The notes: generated by a model from the letters alone, not told the origin. Positions 46,296 through 56,445 are shown, numbered from the stretch's first letter. The stretch is DNA of 64,000 nt from Boseongicola sp. (GCA_014075275.1 CP046179.1:304501-368500); one strand, 5' to 3'. Program-made: numbers and translations.

Positions 46296-47830
46296 CAGAG
46301 CAAATCGACAAGAATTATTCCAGCGGAACTGCTTGGGCAGGCGCCATTGGTGCGTTGATTGCCTTTGCAACACTCAATGCGTTCGCGATGGCACGCGCAG
46401 GCGGTGGATATGAGTATCCGCTAGATGATGTTTATATTCATCTTGCTGTCGCCGAGCAGATTGCCGCTGGCCACTATGGGGTGAATTCATCTGAGTTCGC
46501 GTCTGCGGCTTCTTCGCCACTTTATCCACTGTTGTTAACTCCTTTTGCGGGAAGTGAACTTCAGCGATTACTACCGTTGATCTACAACCTGATATCAGTG
46601 GCCGCAGCGGGGACGTTATTTGGGGCATTGGTCGCCAGAGCCGGGATAGGTGCGATTGGAGTAGCATTCGCCGCATTGGCACCGTTGGCGTTCAATATGT
46701 ATGTGTCGGCCTATACAGGCATGGAAAACATGGCGCATGGTGTGGCCAGCCTGATGATCGTGTTTGGACTGTGGCTGTGGGTGGAAGATCGCCGGATGAC
46801 CTGGTGGTTGATACTGGGCATTTTCCTTTCCCCTGCCTTGCGCCCTGAAGGTCTGGCCTTGTCGATGGCCGCAGCTGGGGTTGTGATGATTACGGGTGCG
46901 CCGCGCGTAGGTATTGCTTTGATGGGTCTCGGGATTGCCCCGCTGGCAGCATTTTCGAGTTTTTTAGTTTCGATGGGGTTGGGACCAATCCCCAACTCTG
47001 TGACGGCAAAGTTGGCCGAGGGCGCTGTGGGAAATCAGGGTGTTATTGGCAAGCTCGTTGCAAACCTTGGTACCTACGGCGGAAATCTGTTGGGTTGGGC
47101 GACGCTTGCTGTGGCACTGGCTGCCCTTGTTGCAGCCTTGCGGTCGACTGACCGGGCACTGTTCGGATTTGCAATAGCCGCGTCGAGTCTGGCACATTTG
47201 ATGCTGGCATCCATCGGGTGGATGGATCGGTACGAGATTTACATTTTGATTTCGCTAATGGCGACGCTGCCGTTGCTGTTAATGGGGCTGTCCCGCTCAT
47301 TGCAGATTGCCGCCCTTGGACTGGCTCTTGCGGCAGGTATCGCAACCTACTTGCCCCACACAATCGTTCGACACAGCTGGAACATCGCCGCCATGCAGCT
47401 ACAGCAAAAAGAGATGGGTCGTCTGGCCAAGCAGTCAGACATTGGAAATATTGCCGTGAATGATCTGGGTCACGTCACATGGCAAAACCCAAATTACGTG
47501 CTGGACCTATGGGGGCTTGCCTCGGCCGAGGCATTGGAGACGCGTTTGTCAGAACAGGCACCAGACGGTTGGGCAAGGGATCTGACAGACGACAAGGATG
47601 TCTCTTTGATCATGATTTACGACCGCTGGTTTGAAAATGCCGTTTCGCCAGAATGGACACGGCTTGGAACCCTTACAACGGATGTGCCTTTAGCGTTCAT
47701 TGGCGACTACGAAGTTGCCTTTTATGCATCGAGCTCAGCAGATGTGCCCAAGTTGACGAGTGCGATCATGGATTGGCAGCAAAACTTACCCGAACGTGCT
47801 TCGTTCGAATTTTCGGGTGAAGTCAAATGA
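46292..47830 (+). CDS. Polytopic membrane protein, GT-C glycosyltransferase-like
   Basis: 512 residues with roughly ten hydrophobic spans and a C-terminal soluble part. PLDDVYIHLAVAEQIAAGHY (about 42-61) carries an acidic DD motif just after the first span, as in GT-C lipid-linked-sugar transferases; YTGMENMAHGVAS and RPEGLALSMA also fit. Start GTG 46292 overlaps the pccA stop, so it is coupled to pccA although its biochemistry seems unrelated. Donor and acceptor unknown. Confidence 0.72.
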   Translation: MTEQIDKNYSSGTAWAGAIGALIAFATLNAFAMARAGGGYEYPLDDVYIHLAVAEQIAAGHYGVNSSEFASAASSPLYPLLLTPFAGSELQRLLPLIYNLISVAAAGTLFGALVARAGIGAIGVAFAALAPLAFNMYVSAYTGMENMAHGVASLMIVFGLWLWVEDRRMTWWLILGIFLSPALRPEGLALSMAAAGVVMITGAPRVGIALMGLGIAPLAAFSSFLVSMGLGPIPNSVTAKLAEGAVGNQGVIGKLVANLGTYGGNLLGWATLAVALAALVAALRSTDRALFGFAIAASSLAHLMLASIGWMDRYEIYILISLMATLPLLLMGLSRSLQIAALGLALAAGIATYLPHTIVRHSWNIAAMQLQQKEMGRLAKQSDIGNIAVNDLGHVTWQNPNYVLDLWGLASAEALETRLSEQAPDGWARDLTDDKDVSLIMIYDRWFENAVSPEWTRLGTLTTDVPLAFIGDYEVAFYASSSADVPKLTSAIMDWQQNLPERASFEFSGEVK

Positions 47831-47840
47831 AAGCTGTTGC

Positions 47841-48326
47841 CTATTCCGCCTGCTCGCGTCGTTCGCGAATTTCCTGCTTTCTGAGCGGTATCTTGTCGAT
47901 GGAACGTGACAGCTCACGAACGCTCCATGGAACCGGCTTGCGCAGTTTCACACCGCCGTCCTTGCCAATGACTGTTAGCATGAATCCGCGCGGGCGGAGT
48001 TTCTTGCGCAATGCACTGGGTTCGGATCGTGTTGTATCGGTGATTAAGACAACGTCCCTCTCAGCCAGTTCATCGATGCGTTCTTGGAGCAATGTAAGCT
48101 GGCGGTCGTACGCAGGATCAGCGTCTGTATCAGCAAAGACGATAACGGCACGGGCAAGCCACATGAAATCGTCGAGATCAATGTCTTCTGCTTCCAAAAT
48201 GATCGTTCGGTCAGCTTTCCAAGCCTCGACAGGGGACAGGTCCGTGACCGAACCATCCGCCGCCGATGCTGCAACAGGTGCAAGAAAAGCCATAGTAGCA
48301 AAGATATATCTCAGTTCTGGGCGCAA
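47841..48326 (-). CDS. DUF4174 domain-containing secreted protein
   Basis: 161 residues with a signal peptide (hydrophobic about 8-22, cleavage near ASA). DUF4174 body: RTIILEAEDIDLDDFMWLAR-like segment is eroded to the ADRTIILEAEDIDLD form, followed by ERDVVLITDTTRS and GFMLTVIGKDGGVKLRKP. A thioredoxin-like fold of unknown role. It converges with the GT-C-like gene and is divergent from mcm. Confidence 0.85.
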   Translation of the reverse strand: MRPELRYIFATMAFLAPVAASAADGSVTDLSPVEAWKADRTIILEAEDIDLDDFMWLARAVIVFADTDADPAYDRQLTLLQERIDELAERDVVLITDTTRSEPSALRKKLRPRGFMLTVIGKDGGVKLRKPVPWSVRELSRSIDKIPLRKQEIRERREQAE

Positions 48327-48437
48327 TATTCGTCCTCCATCTGAATGGAATATATGCCGTTTTTCCGGAAATCTAAGGGTATTGATGCTTGGTCACAGAG
48401 TTTTCAGCAAAACCAAGTGCATTAAGGAGAGTTTTCA

Positions 48438-50558
48438 ATGAGCGATTGGAAGTCACTCGCTGAAAAAGAACTTCGCGGACGCGGAGTTTCAGACATTGAA
48501 TGGGAAACACTTGAAGGTATTCGGGTGAAGCCGCACTACTCAGAGGACGATTTGGCCGGATTGGGCCATATGGGGTCTACTCCGGGCTATGCACCGTTCA
48601 CTCGTGGGGTGAAGGCAACCATGTATGCCGGTCGTCCTTGGACGATCCGGCAATACGCCGGGTTCTCTACGGCCGAAGAATCAAACGCCTTTTACCGCCG
48701 AAATCTGGCTGCCGGGCAGCAGGGCGTCAGTGTCGCGTTCGATCTGGCGACACATCGCGGATATGACAGCGATCACCCGCGTGTTGTTGGAGATGTCGGT
48801 AAAGCCGGTGTCGCAATAGACAGTGTCGAGGACATGAAAATCCTCTTCGATGGCATTCCGTTGGAACAAGTCACGGTTTCCATGACTATGAACGGTGCTG
48901 TCATTCCAATTTTGGCAAGTTTCATTGTCGCTGGAGAAGAGCAGGGCCACGACAAGTCGTTGCTTGCAGGGACCATTCAGAATGATATTTTGAAAGAGTT
49001 CATGGTGCGCAACACCTATGTTTACCCACCTGAACCCTCGATGCGGATTGTCGCAGATATCATCGAATACACATCCGAATCTATGCCGAAATTTAACTCG
49101 ATCTCGATTTCCGGCTACCACATGCAAGAGGCTGGCGCGAACCTGGTGCAGGAGCTTGCTTTCACTTTAGCGGACGGTCGTGAATACGTGCGGACTGCCA
49201 TTGCTCGGGGAATGGATGTCGACAAGTTTGCAGGCCGGTTAAGCTTTTTCTTTGCCATCGGAATGAATTTCTTCATGGAAGCGGCCAAATTGCGGGCCGC
49301 TCGGTTGCTGTGGTCGCGGATCATGGAAGAATTCGAGCCGAAGAACCCTCGATCCAGCATGTTGCGAACTCATTGTCAGACCAGCGGTGTGTCGTTGCAA
49401 GAGCAGGACCCGTACAACAATGTCGTGCGAACTGCTTATGAGGCGATGAGCGCGGTTTTGGGTGGAACCCAGTCGCTGCATACGAACGCTTTGGACGAAG
49501 CAATAGCATTGCCAACGGATTTCTCGGCGCGAATTGCGCGAAACACGCAGCTTATTCTGCAAGAAGAAACCGGGATCACCAATGTCGTGGATCCACTTGC
49601 TGGCTCCTACTACGTCGAATCTTTGACCGCTGATCTCGCAGAAAAAGCCTGGGCTTTGATTGAGGAAGTCGAGGAACTGGGTGGAATGACCAAAGCAGTC
49701 GCGTCGGGCATGCCCAAATTGCAGATTGAAGAGAGCGCGGCGCGGCGGCAAGCGATGATTGATCGCGGTGAAGAAGTGATTGTCGGCGTCAATAAATACC
49801 GCAAGGACAAAGAAGACCCAATCGACATCCTTGATGTGGACAACGTCAAGGTTCGCGAGGCTCAGGTTGAGCGGTTGGAACAAATCCGTTCAACACGTGA
49901 CCAAGCGTCATGCGAAACGGCGCTTCGCAATTTGGAGCAGACCACAAGCAAGGGTGGCAATCTTCTTGCCGCAGCCGTCGAGGCAGCGCGTGCGCGCGCC
50001 ACTGTAGGAGAAATTTCAATGGCAATGGAAAAGGTATTCGGACGGCACCGCGCCGAAGTCAAAACATTGGCGGGAGTCTACGGGGCGGCATACGAAGGTG
50101 ACGAGGGTTTTGCCGCTATTCAAAAAGACGTTGAGCACTTCGCCGAAGAAGAAGGCCGCCGTCCGCGAATGCTGGTCGTAAAGATGGGCCAAGATGGCCA
50201 CGACAGGGGTGCCAAAGTAATTGCGACTGCTTTTGCTGACATCGGTTTTGACGTTGATGTCGGTCCGCTGTTTCAAACGCCGGAGGAAGCGGCACAAGAC
50301 GCGGTTGATAACGACGTTCACGTAATTGGTATTTCTTCGCAAGCTGCGGGGCACAAAACACTTGCTCCAAAACTGATCGAAGCACTGGCCGAACAAGATG
50401 CCAGCGATATTCTTGTGATATGTGGGGGTGTAATTCCGCAGCAAGATTACGAATTCCTGAAATCTGCAGGTGTGAAGGCGATATTTGGTCCTGGAACGAA
50501 CATTCCTTCCGCGGCGGCAGATATCATGTCACTGATCCGCGAGATGCGAGCATCTTGA
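48438..50558 (+). CDS. mcm: Methylmalonyl-CoA mutase
   Basis: Converts methylmalonyl-CoA to succinyl-CoA using adenosylcobalamin. 706 residues in one chain, with the barrel domain ([20 protein letters not shown], about 50-69; [20 protein letters not shown]) and a C-terminal B12 domain with [13 protein letters not shown] (cobalt-ligand His at about 588) and [22 protein letters not shown] precedes the ATG. I saw no clear paired TTTGCAAA just upstream, unlike pccB. Completes the propionyl-CoA route; no epimerase or meaB gene in the window. Confidence 0.97.
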   Translation: MSDWKSLAEKELRGRGVSDIEWETLEGIRVKPHYSEDDLAGLGHMGSTPGYAPFTRGVKATMYAGRPWTIRQYAGFSTAEESNAFYRRNLAAGQQGVSVAFDLATHRGYDSDHPRVVGDVGKAGVAIDSVEDMKILFDGIPLEQVTVSMTMNGAVIPILASFIVAGEEQGHDKSLLAGTIQNDILKEFMVRNTYVYPPEPSMRIVADIIEYTSESMPKFNSISISGYHMQEAGANLVQELAFTLADGREYVRTAIARGMDVDKFAGRLSFFFAIGMNFFMEAAKLRAARLLWSRIMEEFEPKNPRSSMLRTHCQTSGVSLQEQDPYNNVVRTAYEAMSAVLGGTQSLHTNALDEAIALPTDFSARIARNTQLILQEETGITNVVDPLAGSYYVESLTADLAEKAWALIEEVEELGGMTKAVASGMPKLQIEESAARRQAMIDRGEEVIVGVNKYRKDKEDPIDILDVDNVKVREAQVERLEQIRSTRDQASCETALRNLEQTTSKGGNLLAAAVEAARARATVGEISMAMEKVFGRHRAEVKTLAGVYGAAYEGDEGFAAIQKDVEHFAEEEGRRPRMLVVKMGQDGHDRGAKVIATAFADIGFDVDVGPLFQTPEEAAQDAVDNDVHVIGISSQAAGHKTLAPKLIEALAEQDASDILVICGGVIPQQDYEFLKSAGVKAIFGPGTNIPSAAADIMSLIREMRAS

Positions 50559-51052
50559 TTGGAAAACGTAAATCGCTTGCTGGCGTGGCGCTTGGCGCCG
50601 TTTGGTCCATTGCCGTGGTATGGGTTGGAGCAAACGTAATTGAGCCTCCCGTTTTTACACTTGTTCCCGCACTAGCAATGTCTCTTGCTACGCCGGGACT
50701 GACTTTGGTGTTATTTTTTGTGGTGGCAGCAATACGAAACTTTGTCCGGAAAGCTGATAACTCTGATTCTGAACCGGCGTCAGATTATCGGACAATGCCC
50801 GAGGCTCAGGCTGGTTTTGTCTTGCTGGTTGCCGTGGTTTCGGCGCTTAGCCTTTGGCCTGCATCCGCTTACATAGCGCCTGGTGATGGTTTGGGCGCGG
50901 TTATTGCCATGAGCGTGGCATTTCCGATAGCCGCATTGATTTTCTTGTTGGGTGCCAAATACCGTGCTGGTTTTGCGGCATTTGGGCAAACGGCAATGCT
51001 GATGCCAAGTCTGTTGTCGTTGATTTGGTCCGTGGCGGTTTGGGTGACGTAG
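50555..51052 (+). CDS. Small membrane protein, MAPEG-like
   Basis: 165 residues, start TTG 50555 overlapping the mcm stop (TTGA). Four hydrophobic spans (about 9-27, 36-57, 87-107, 111-132, with a last near 140-160) and the [20 protein letters not shown] segment resemble MAPEG-family membrane proteins. Homology is judged by eye only. The unusual start is supported by the tight overlap and the family-like first span. No ATG gives a sensible alternative. Confidence 0.6.
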   Translation: MIGKRKSLAGVALGAVWSIAVVWVGANVIEPPVFTLVPALAMSLATPGLTLVLFFVVAAIRNFVRKADNSDSEPASDYRTMPEAQAGFVLLVAVVSALSLWPASAYIAPGDGLGAVIAMSVAFPIAALIFLLGAKYRAGFAAFGQTAMLMPSLLSLIWSVAVWVT

Positions 51053-51120
51053 CGCCCCTGGACAGTTTGTTGTCCAATTTTCCCTTGAAACGGCACCCCA
51101 CTTGACGCCATCAACACGGC

Positions 51121-51747
51121 ATGAGGTTTTCACTCGCCCTCGATCATATCGTTGTTGTTGCTAGGACGCTTGAAGAAGGCGTGACCTATGTCGAAGCCGT
51201 ACTTGGTGCTGAACTGTCGTCAGGTGGATATCATCCTAAAATGGGCACGCACAACAGGTTGCTGTCTCTCGGGCCAGGCGTCTATCTGGAAGTCATTGCC
51301 GTCGATCCTGACGTTCCACGGCCGGCGCATCGGCGGTGGTTTAACCTTGATCAGTACAGCGGCCCGCCGCGCATTATGAACTGGGTTTGCAATACCGATG
51401 ACTTGGATCTGGCACTTGATGAAGCTCCGCCTGGCAGCGGCACGCCGATGCTGTTGAACAGAGCCGACATGGAGTGGCACATGGCCGTGACCGAATTTGG
51501 CCGATTGCCGTTTGAAGACGCCAGCCCCGCCCTGATGTCATGGGGCGACAGTCCGCGCCCTTCTGACCGGTTGCTGGATCACGGATTCAGACTAACCCGT
51601 TTGGATGTATTCCATCCCGCGGCTGATGATCTGCTAGAAGCCTTTCCGTCATTGTATGGTTTGGACCGTGTAGATGTTCGCGAAGGGCCCGAGAAACGAC
51701 TGATTGCAACGATCTCAACCCCTTTAGGTAATCGGGTATTGGCATGA
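51121..51747 (+). CDS. VOC/glyoxalase-like domain protein
   Basis: 208 residues with a glyoxalase_3-type N-terminal module: LDHIVVVARTLEEGVTYVEA (about 6-25), HNRLLSLGPGVYLEVIAVDP (about 44-63) and a second half with DHGFRLTRLDVFHP. It lacks one full set of metal ligands that I can confirm. Overlaps the following GNAT gene by 4 nt (ATGA). Confidence 0.87.
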   Translation: MRFSLALDHIVVVARTLEEGVTYVEAVLGAELSSGGYHPKMGTHNRLLSLGPGVYLEVIAVDPDVPRPAHRRWFNLDQYSGPPRIMNWVCNTDDLDLALDEAPPGSGTPMLLNRADMEWHMAVTEFGRLPFEDASPALMSWGDSPRPSDRLLDHGFRLTRLDVFHPAADDLLEAFPSLYGLDRVDVREGPEKRLIATISTPLGNRVLA

Positions 51748-52253
51748 TTATTAGGCCCTCACGGGTCGGCGACGCGGACGCGGTTGGAGAAATCATCAAT
51801 TTGATTGTTCGCGATACCACCATCTCATTTCGAACGCAGGAACTAACCGACAAGGAAATCCTGGAACGAATTTCTGGCTCGGCCTGCATGTTTGTAGCGG
51901 AAGACCAAGGAAGCGTCGTTGGATATGCGTCCTATGACCAATTTCGTCGGGGTGCCGGTTATAATCAGACGATGGAACATTCGATAGCCGTATTGCCAAG
52001 GGCGCGCGGGCAGGGGATTGGCCCAGCTTTGATGCAGAAGATTGAGGATCATGCACGAGACGCAGGAATTGCGTCAATGTGGGCCGGGGTAAGCGGTGAG
52101 AACGCCGAAGGTGTGACGTTTCATACACGCTTGGGGTATGAGTTCGTGGCAGTTCTGCCGAGTGTTGGATTCAAGTTTGGGCGGTGGATTGATTTGACGC
52201 TCTTGCGAAAGTGGTTGCTGCCCGAGGGTGACGCGCCAGAACAAGCCGACTAG
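51744..52253 (+). CDS. GNAT acetyltransferase, Pat/MddA-like
   Basis: 169 residues. Acetyl-CoA motif A SIAVLPRARGQGIGPALMQK (about 81-100), then ISSMWAGVSGENAEGVTFHT-type ASMWAGVSGENAEGVTFHT and RLGYEFVAVLPSVGFKFGRW, the pattern of phosphinothricin/methionine-sulfoximine acetyltransferases. It acetylates small amino compounds; exact substrate unknown. Coupled to the VOC gene. Confidence 0.88.
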   Translation: MIIRPSRVGDADAVGEIINLIVRDTTISFRTQELTDKEILERISGSACMFVAEDQGSVVGYASYDQFRRGAGYNQTMEHSIAVLPRARGQGIGPALMQKIEDHARDAGIASMWAGVSGENAEGVTFHTRLGYEFVAVLPSVGFKFGRWIDLTLLRKWLLPEGDAPEQAD

Positions 52254-52263
52254 ACTGCCCGAC

Positions 52264-52944
52264 ATGTCGATCTGGTCAAGAATTGCAGATGCCGTTGCGG
52301 CCCTACGTGCAGGCGAAAGTCTGGCGGAGATTTTTGAGCGCTTGCGTACGCCGCCTGAACGATCGATCGCATTCACAATTGCCGTGATTGCTCTTGGCGC
52401 GAAGATGGCGAAGGCCGATGGTCTGGTCACCCGCGATGAAGTCACCGCATTTCGCGAAGTTTTTCATATTCCACGCGAGGAAGAGCAAAACGCGGCGCGA
52501 TTATTCAACTATGCGCGTCAGGATGTGGCCGGCTTTGAAGAATACGCAACGACGATTGCGCAGATGTTTGACAGCCAAAGCGCAATGCTTTGTGATTTGA
52601 TGGAAGGCTTATTTCATATCGCAGTTGCCGATGGCGACTATCACCCCAACGAAGACGTCTTTCTGGAGCGTGTTGCCGAGATTTTTGGAATACCAGACAG
52701 ACAGTTTCGCGCGTTGCGCGCACGGTTCGTGCCGGACGTTGAACCTGACCCTTATGACGTTCTTGGCGTTGATTCGGGCGCGCCCCAAGACGACGTTCGG
52801 GCTGCTTGGCGGCAGCTTGTCCGCGACAGCCACCCGGATCGAATGATTGCAAGGGGCTTGCCTGAAGAGGCCGTCAAGATGGCCGAAAAGCGGTTAGTGG
52901 CGGTAAATCGTGCTTGGGAGATCATCAATGAGGGTCGCGCCTGA
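52264..52944 (+). CDS. DjlA-like protein with TerB and J domains
   Basis: 226 residues from ATG 52264. TerB-like domain with ALGAKMAKADGLVTRDEVTA (about 44-63) and HIAVADGDYHPNEDVFLERV (about 118-137), then a C-terminal J domain containing HPD (DSHPDRMI, about 191-198). J domains stimulate Hsp70 (DnaK). Usual DjlA has an N-terminal membrane span; none is seen here. Stop and next start overlap as TGATG. Confidence 0.9.
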   Translation: MSIWSRIADAVAALRAGESLAEIFERLRTPPERSIAFTIAVIALGAKMAKADGLVTRDEVTAFREVFHIPREEEQNAARLFNYARQDVAGFEEYATTIAQMFDSQSAMLCDLMEGLFHIAVADGDYHPNEDVFLERVAEIFGIPDRQFRALRARFVPDVEPDPYDVLGVDSGAPQDDVRAAWRQLVRDSHPDRMIARGLPEEAVKMAEKRLVAVNRAWEIINEGRA

Positions 52945-53939
52945 TGCGCCTAGCGACCTATAACGTCGAGTGGTTTAGCAATCTGTTCGATGATCGGGGT
53001 CGTTTACTGGAAGATCGCGCATGGTCGGGCCGTCACGATGTGCGCCGTCATCAACAGTTGGAAGCACTGGGAATAGTCTTCAATGCTCTTGATGCAGATG
53101 CTGTCATGATCATCGAAGCGCCGGACAGTCACCGTCGTCGGGACGGTGTTGCCGCGTTGGAGAACTTTGCCAAGACTATGGGGTTGCGGGCGGACAATGC
53201 CGTGATGGGATTCGTCAATCAAACACAGCAAGAAATCGCATTTTTATATGATCCTGATGAGCTTGATGTTCGGCATGACCCGCAAGGCGCTCCCCGATTT
53301 GATGGCACGTATCACATCGATCTGGACGTGGATTCTGCGCCTGAGAAAGTGCGCTGGTCCAAGCCGCCGTTGGAACTGGCGGTCACAACGAAAGCGGGAA
53401 ACCAACTTCGCCTGCTCGGTGTACATGCAAAGTCAAAAGCTCCGCACGGTGCTCGGAAACCGTCCGAGGTTATGCGTATTGGGATCGAAAACCGCCGCAA
53501 GCAACTGGCTCAGTGTATCTGGCTAAGGGAACGCGTCGAAGATCATTTGGACGCAGAGGAGGCCTTGGTGGTCATGGGAGATTTTAACGACGGCCCGGGG
53601 CTTGATGAGTATGAAGAATTGTTTGGCCGTTCGGGTGTTGAAATAGTGATTGGCGAAGACGGCGACGCACAGATGTTTGATCCGCACGCTGATGCCGTTA
53701 TTCGTCGTCCTTTAGGTTATATGCCGGCAAGCGCTCGGTTCTGGATGGCGAGCCAGAAACGGTGGATGCAGACGCTTTTGGATTATGTGATGGTGTCACC
53801 CGACTTGCGTGATCTGGCGTCTGCCTGGCGTATTTGGCATCCATTTGACGACCCGATTTGCTATGAAACGCCCGAGTTGCGCGAAGCGCTGCTGACGGCG
53901 TCGGACCATTTCCCGGTAAGTGTTGAATTGGATGTGTGA
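52944..53939 (+). CDS. Endonuclease/exonuclease/phosphatase family protein
   Basis: 331 residues. EEP-fold motifs: MRLATYNVEWFSNLFDD (start), LLGVHAKSKAPHG, LVVMGDFNDGPGLDEYE (catalytic Asp-Asn about 208-213) and a final SDHFPVSVEL (Asp-His). Metal-dependent phosphodiesterase fold; substrate could be nucleic acid or phospholipid. Overlaps the J-domain gene by one nucleotide. Confidence 0.9.
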   Translation: MRLATYNVEWFSNLFDDRGRLLEDRAWSGRHDVRRHQQLEALGIVFNALDADAVMIIEAPDSHRRRDGVAALENFAKTMGLRADNAVMGFVNQTQQEIAFLYDPDELDVRHDPQGAPRFDGTYHIDLDVDSAPEKVRWSKPPLELAVTTKAGNQLRLLGVHAKSKAPHGARKPSEVMRIGIENRRKQLAQCIWLRERVEDHLDAEEALVVMGDFNDGPGLDEYEELFGRSGVEIVIGEDGDAQMFDPHADAVIRRPLGYMPASARFWMASQKRWMQTLLDYVMVSPDLRDLASAWRIWHPFDDPICYETPELREALLTASDHFPVSVELDV

Positions 53940-54014
53940 CCTCGTAACTCGTTGACCTGATTTGACTTGCAGGGCAGTGTTTTGGCGAACGAATAAGCCC
54001 CTGGGGGGACAGAT

Positions 54015-55559
54015 ATGGACGGTGGCGCGGATGCAGCGGCCGAGGATTGGGGACCTTTTGGTCGCCCGTTGTTCGAAGACCCAAGTGCTCGTGCGTTAAG
54101 CCGAGTTGGGGTGGTCGATGTTGGGTCAAACTCGGTTCGAATGGTTGTGTTTGATGGTGCAGCCCGAAGTCCCGCATACTTTTTCAACGAGAAAGTTATG
54201 GCTGGCCTGGGCGCAGGTATGGCTGCTACAGGCCAGTTGAACCCGGAAGGCCGGGTTCGGGCTTTGGACGCGCTAAAACGGTTTCAGTTTCTGGCTGATG
54301 GAATGGGAATTCCGCCTCTGACTGCCGTCGCCACCGCGGCAGTAAGAGAGGCCGAGGACGGGCAGGACTTTTGCGACGAGGTATTGCGACAGACGGGGCT
54401 GAAACTTTGGGTCGTTGATGGTGAAGAAGAGGCCCGGCTGTCTGCTCAAGGTGTTTTACTGGGATGGCCCGGTGCCTATGGATTGATTTGCGATATTGGT
54501 GGCTCGTCCATGGAGTTGGCCGAACTACGTGATGGCCGTGTTGGAAAGCGCATCAGCACTAAACTTGGCCCGCAGCGGTTGATGACGGTCAAGGGTGGGA
54601 AAAAAGGGCTTCTGCATCACATCAAGACCGAGGTCAGGGCCTTGGCCGAGACTATGGGTGCGCAACCTGACCGCTTGTTCCTGGTTGGTGGGTCTTGGCG
54701 GGCCGTGGCGCGGCTGGATATGGATCGGCGAAATTATCCGCTGGCGGTTTTGCACGAGTACCGGATGTCACGGAAGTCGGTATTGGCGACAGTCGACTAT
54801 ATCGCCGACAATGACCTGCAAGAGTTGCGTCAGCGCAATGGTCTGAGCGATAGCCGAATGTCGTTGGTGCCCCATGCTTCGTTAGTTCTGCGCGAGCTGG
54901 TCAAGACGTTTAAGCCCTATGATATTGCTGTCTCCAGCTACGGTATTCGCGAGGGCATGCTTTATGAACAGATGCCACAGCGCCTTCGTGATCGCGATCC
55001 CTTGATCGAGGCCTGCCGGTTTTCCGAAGCAAAGGACGCGCGCATTCCGGGATTTGGTAAGCGTCTGTATGAGTTTGTTCTGCCCTTGTTCGGGTCACGG
55101 GGCACGGCGCCTAAGCGTCTGATCAAAGCTGCATGTCTATTGCACGATGTTACCTGGCGAGCGCACCCCGACTATCGGCACGAGGTCTGTTTTGAGATGG
55201 TGACGCGCGCCAACCTTGGAGGAATGACCCACGGTGAGCGCGTGTTCCTGGGGGTTGCTTTGCTGCATCGCTATAAAAATTCGCGCGACAGCTCTCGATT
55301 CGAAGAGCTGTTTAACTTGATCCCCGAGAAAGACCTCAAACAGGCAGAGATATTGGGCAAGGCAATGCGGTTTGGTGCGATGCTGACGGCGTCGAAAGAC
55401 GACACCATGGGTGAATTGAAATACTACCCCAAGAAGGGGCGTCTTGAGGTTAGGTTCGCCAAGGGGACCAGATTGCTATTTGGCGAAGTCGCTGAAGCAC
55501 GATTGAACTCGTTGGCATCGGCACTGGAAGTTTCGGACGTTGAGGTGAAGGGCAACTGA
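54015..55559 (+). CDS. Ppx/GppA-family phosphatase
   Basis: 514 residues. GVVDVGSNSVRMVVFDG (about 34-50) and CDIGGSSMELAELRD are the two ASKHA phosphate loops; the C-terminal half with LLHDVTWRAHPDYRHEVCFE is HD-like. Exopolyphosphatase or pppGpp hydrolase; activity cannot be told apart. GGGGGGA precedes ATG 54015. No ppk gene lies beside it in the window. Confidence 0.92.
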   Translation: MDGGADAAAEDWGPFGRPLFEDPSARALSRVGVVDVGSNSVRMVVFDGAARSPAYFFNEKVMAGLGAGMAATGQLNPEGRVRALDALKRFQFLADGMGIPPLTAVATAAVREAEDGQDFCDEVLRQTGLKLWVVDGEEEARLSAQGVLLGWPGAYGLICDIGGSSMELAELRDGRVGKRISTKLGPQRLMTVKGGKKGLLHHIKTEVRALAETMGAQPDRLFLVGGSWRAVARLDMDRRNYPLAVLHEYRMSRKSVLATVDYIADNDLQELRQRNGLSDSRMSLVPHASLVLRELVKTFKPYDIAVSSYGIREGMLYEQMPQRLRDRDPLIEACRFSEAKDARIPGFGKRLYEFVLPLFGSRGTAPKRLIKAACLLHDVTWRAHPDYRHEVCFEMVTRANLGGMTHGERVFLGVALLHRYKNSRDSSRFEELFNLIPEKDLKQAEILGKAMRFGAMLTASKDDTMGELKYYPKKGRLEVRFAKGTRLLFGEVAEARLNSLASALEVSDVEVKGN

Positions 55560-55814
55560 TCCGATTGTGTGATTCCCCGCTCTTTTTTTGAAAGATTTGG
55601 AAATCTGCGCGTGAGGACGCGTGAGAAAATTGCGAAAGATAATCACAGGCTGTTTTTGTGGCGTCATAGTTTCGATGGCGCATTTGCGGGACTTCTGAGA
55701 TTGGCTAAAACCCAACCAATTGAAAAATCAACATTTAATCGTTACAATTGGTCACAGGCGTGTCAGAAATTATTCCCACTTTCACGTCATTAACCGTGTT
55801 TTGCCCATCACGGA

Positions 55815-55849
55815 TCCTCGGTCTAGCCAAGATGCATCGAAACCGAGGA
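55815..55849 (+). promoter_or_regulatory. Hairpin that pairs with the spondin gene's ribosome-binding site
   Basis: TCCTCGGT (55815-55822) is the exact complement of ACCGAGGA (55842-55849), with a 19-nt loop; the latter contains GAGGA of the GAGGAG ribosome site 8 nt before ATG 55859. Pairing would mask it. A translation switch is inferred. Confidence 0.55.
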
Positions 55850-55858
55850 GATGTATCC

Positions 55859-56383
55859 ATGTTTAAGACACTTATTTCCGCTGTAGCCCTAAGCGTAGTG
55901 GCTGGCACAGCGTTTGCTGACAATTACACGATTACCGTCACCAACAATCTGGACGAAGAGCTTTTGGCACCCATCCTTGTCACGGATGCTGGAAACGATG
56001 CGCATATATTTGATGGTGCTTACGTAACTGCCGAGGCGGAAGAGCAGATCTTGACGGGCGATCCAAAGATGCTGGCCGAGCGCATTGGTGGCGACATGGT
56101 TGCCGTTGGTCACGGCATGGATGGACCTCCGGGAGTTCTGTTGGCACCTGGCAAGTCAGTAACGCTTAACTTCAAAACCGATGCGACCGCTTTGCGCGTT
56201 ATTGCGATGGTCGCACCTACAATGGTGGCTGACCACTATGTGTCCAATGTTGTCGATGTTCATGCTCAAGAAAAGGTCGCTTTTGACCTGAACCGTTTTG
56301 ATATCGGTCACGACGAGGGAACGAAAATGAACATGGCTGTTGGGTCAGGTGCAGCAAGTGTGACCATTGAACGGGCAATGTAA
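55859..56383 (+). CDS. Spondin-domain secreted protein
   Basis: 174 residues from ATG 55859 with a Sec signal (MFKTLISAVALSVVAGTAFA, cleavage after AFA). Mature part: YTITVTNNLDEELLAPILVT and the DGAYVTAEAEEQILTG segment, matching spondin_N-type periplasmic or surface proteins. 300 nt upstream contain no gene. Its function in bacteria is not established. A terminator follows at 56404. Confidence 0.82.
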   Translation: MFKTLISAVALSVVAGTAFADNYTITVTNNLDEELLAPILVTDAGNDAHIFDGAYVTAEAEEQILTGDPKMLAERIGGDMVAVGHGMDGPPGVLLAPGKSVTLNFKTDATALRVIAMVAPTMVADHYVSNVVDVHAQEKVAFDLNRFDIGHDEGTKMNMAVGSGAASVTIERAM

Positions 56384-56403
56384 GAAGGTCTAAACAAGCA
56401 AAA

Positions 56404-56425
56404 GGGCCGGGCAATCGCCCGGCCC
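56404..56425. terminator. Bidirectional terminator
   Basis: 9-bp stem GGGCCGGGC/GCCCGGCCC with loop AATC. TAAGTAATTGTT follows on the plus strand and TTTGCTTGTTT on the minus strand. It separates the spondin gene from the convergent peptide ABC operon. Confidence 0.82.
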
Positions 56426-56445
56426 TAAGTAATTGTTCTTTATTA

